From Bradyrhizobium sp. CB82 (lineage in GTDB: Bacteria; Pseudomonadota; Alphaproteobacteria; Rhizobiales; Xanthobacteraceae): DNA of 64,000 bases. The notes beneath the pieces were generated by a model. It saw nothing but the letters and a program-made list of their open reading frames with translations. It did no database searches and had not been told where the DNA came from. Shown piece by piece: positions 62,467 through 64,000 of the stretch (position 1 is its first letter; each line of letters opens with the position of its first letter). Location: NCBI RefSeq assembly GCF_029714405.1, contig NZ_CP121650.1:3911001-3975000 (forward strand), read 5' to 3'. Made by a program: the position numbers and the translations under genes.

Positions 62467-63642
62467 TCAGAACCTGAACCCGAGCGTGAGAGTGCCAGAT
62501 GATTCCATCTTGCCGTCAGCCGAACAACTCCCGTTAAGCGCAATCTTCACGCGTCCGAACCGCGCGACGTCGACACTGACTCCGACGCGAGAGAAATCGT
62601 TCGGCGAACTCGGGATGACAAAATTGACGTTATCGAGCGCCCAGAACGGCAGCTTACCCTGCAAGTCGGTCTTCCAGAGCAATTCAACGAAGATATGTCG
62701 CAGGGCATCGGGATCGACGATGATGGTGCCCTTGGCATCCGTGACCACGAATCCCATCTCGTCGATGTGGAAGTTGCAAATCCGCTTTGATACGGCGCAA
62801 TGCACCGAGGTGAGATCAGGCAGGTTCTGGGAATCACCGAACCGCGCGGAAGCCTTGGGATCCATCGCTGGGGTCCGCGAGTCGCCGGTTGCACTGGGTC
62901 TTTCCGCCGCAAAGGTCTGCCAGATTTGCCGAAAGCCGATGCCATCGGTGGCCAGGAATGAGGCCATCCCAAAGAAATGGCCTCGGCCAGATTTCTCTCC
63001 GCGAAAGAAGACATTGTTGCCGCCGGGATATTTCAGGTTGGTGAGTACATCCAGCAGGCGCTTGTGGTCCTGGGCGACGAAATTGATGCCGTCGAGTACG
63101 AGCCGCCCCGCTTCCAGATGCGGGCCGATGTGGTTATTGAGATCGACGCCAAGGCCCTCCATTCGCCGGTAGATCGTCTTGAAGACATCGGAGTCTTTCG
63201 CGGTGACGATTCGGGCGCGCCGCAGGACATCGAGACGTCGCGCGTTGTCTTCTTCCAGAATGTAGATACGGCACAAGCCGGGCCGATCGATCGCAATGTC
63301 GAGGTGCACGTGCGGAGGTTTGCCGGTCTGCGTGAATCCGACGCTCTTGACGCCGGCTTTGAGCCACGGATCATAGCCCGGCATGTCGATCTGATCGGAT
63401 CCCAGCCGCGGGGCCTTTCCGGCGGCGTCCAGCAACTGCCGCCAGTTATCGCACATGAAATCAAAGCCGAGTGGATTCCAGTACGGCACGAGGTCGTGGA
63501 TCTTGTAGAAGCCGTAGAGCTGAATTCCGGCCTCGCGGAGTTCCAGCGCAACCTTGTTCATGTCCGCACGCATCGCGGAGCGGTCTTGGGCCGTACTTCC
63601 GGCCCTCGGCGCGGTGTTTGGGTTGAAAGGTCCTTCCGTCAT
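62467..63642 (-). CDS. Hypothetical protein, T6SS-flanking
   Basis: A 391-residue protein I do not recognise. It has no signal peptide. Features are LREAGIQLYGFYKIHDLVPY, YPGGNNVFFRGEKSGRGHFF and a C-terminal region with CNFHIDEMGFVV and LELLWKTDLQGKLPFW-like ELLWKTDLQGKLPFWALDN. The C-terminal LTLGFRF is beta-strand-like. It lies convergent to the caspase operon. A GAGGAGG about 11 bases upstream supports the ATG at 63642. An ATG 69 bases further in is possible. It may belong with the partial gene upstream of it. Confidence 0.65.
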   Translation of the reverse strand: MTEGPFNPNTAPRAGSTAQDRSAMRADMNKVALELREAGIQLYGFYKIHDLVPYWNPLGFDFMCDNWRQLLDAAGKAPRLGSDQIDMPGYDPWLKAGVKSVGFTQTGKPPHVHLDIAIDRPGLCRIYILEEDNARRLDVLRRARIVTAKDSDVFKTIYRRMEGLGVDLNNHIGPHLEAGRLVLDGINFVAQDHKRLLDVLTNLKYPGGNNVFFRGEKSGRGHFFGMASFLATDGIGFRQIWQTFAAERPSATGDSRTPAMDPKASARFGDSQNLPDLTSVHCAVSKRICNFHIDEMGFVVTDAKGTIIVDPDALRHIFVELLWKTDLQGKLPFWALDNVNFVIPSSPNDFSRVGVSVDVARFGRVKIALNGSCSADGKMESSGTLTLGFRF

Positions 63643-63736
63643 GTCCGCGAAGTCCTCCTCGCACCCGCAAGCAAGACTAGCATCCGATCGGGTGATCGGC
63701 TAGTTGGCGCCCGCCACTGAGTGCATCCAGGCAATG

Positions 63737-64000
63737 CTACAGCTTGCTCAGCCGACTGAAGAAGCCGCCCCGAGCGATCATGTAATGAATGTCCTTCGGA
63801 AAGGGAAACGCATCTCGAACGTTGGAAATTGCCTGTCGGAGGAATTCTCCGTGCTGAGGCTTCGGTTTGTGCGTCAATGGAGCATTGTCGGCGACCTGCG
63901 GAATCATGAATTGATCCACGAAAGCCGGGTCCAGATCGTTGACCCTGACCAACTGGCCAAAAGCTGGAAATACGTCGTAGTGACCCAAGCTCACGTTGAG
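63737..64000 (-). CDS. Hypothetical protein, 5' end beyond window
   Basis: The frame is open to the window edge, so only the last 88 residues or so are seen. The stretch contains GHYDVFPAFGQLVRVNDLDP and ends PKDIHYMIARGGFFSRLSKL. I cannot assign a family. It precedes the 62467-63642 gene by 94 bases on the same strand. Both may form one operon next to the T6SS. Confidence 0.55.
   Translation of the reverse strand, partial: LNVSLGHYDVFPAFGQLVRVNDLDPAFVDQFMIPQVADNAPLTHKPKPQHGEFLRQAISNVRDAFPFPKDIHYMIARGGFFSRLSKL

Overview
The window looks like a chromosomal segment of a GC-rich alphaproteobacterium of the Rhizobiales, most like Bradyrhizobium or Rhodopseudomonas. This is an inference from codon usage, from Liv-type transporter operons, from a rhizobial-style inositol locus and from the gene content of the type VI secretion system (T6SS). 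No rRNA, tRNA or CRISPR array was recognised.

Left part (1-9000) is loosely packed. It opens with two minus-strand sugar-phosphate genes: a phosphofructokinase of pyrophosphate type, cut by the window edge, and an archaeal-type fructose-bisphosphate aldolase/phosphatase. A sparse region follows with a cysteine-peptidase-like gene, a secreted protein, a small cytochrome c, a frameshifted solute-binding protein, a disrupted RlpA-like gene, two copies of a short intergenic repeat and an SGNH hydrolase.

From 9129 to 22396 lies a catabolic island. A minus-strand branched-chain-amino-acid-type ABC operon (livK-livH-livMG fusion-livF) faces a plus-strand operon encoding an Asp/Glu-racemase-superfamily/Ohr fusion, a thiolase-like protein, a DUF35-SDR fusion, a cyclase-family hydrolase, a second Liv-type binding protein and an acyl-CoA synthetase. 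It ends with a convergent MarR regulator. Together these suggest uptake, ring or amide opening, CoA activation and thiolytic-type processing of an unidentified carboxylic acid. The substrate is not readable from the sequence.

From 23011 to 27538 is a decayed myo-inositol locus: iolC (with its C-terminal DUF2090 domain), a truncated iolD, an intact iolB, then a complete IS256-family element with terminal inverted repeats and an exact 8-bp target duplication. The element sits directly against the start codon of a truncated downstream gene.

From 27560 to the right end is a T6SS island. The minus-strand half is tssA-tssB-tssC-hcp-tssE-tssF-tssG-tssH-methyltransferase. The plus-strand half is vgrG-DUF6931-like-fha-tssK-tssL-tssM-tagF-pppA-ppkA. 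No tssJ and no PAAR protein are visible. Beyond tssH are three protease-like genes (papain-like with an N-terminal peptidoglycan-binding-like segment, a metzincin, and an HESLH protein). Beyond ppkA are a DUF4424 protein, a secreted propeller-NlpC/P60 protein, a caspase-like protease and a DUF4384-like secreted protein. The kinase, the caspase and the last protein appear to share a related C-terminal domain. This suggests an envelope signalling or proteolysis module attached to the T6SS threonine-phosphorylation pathway.
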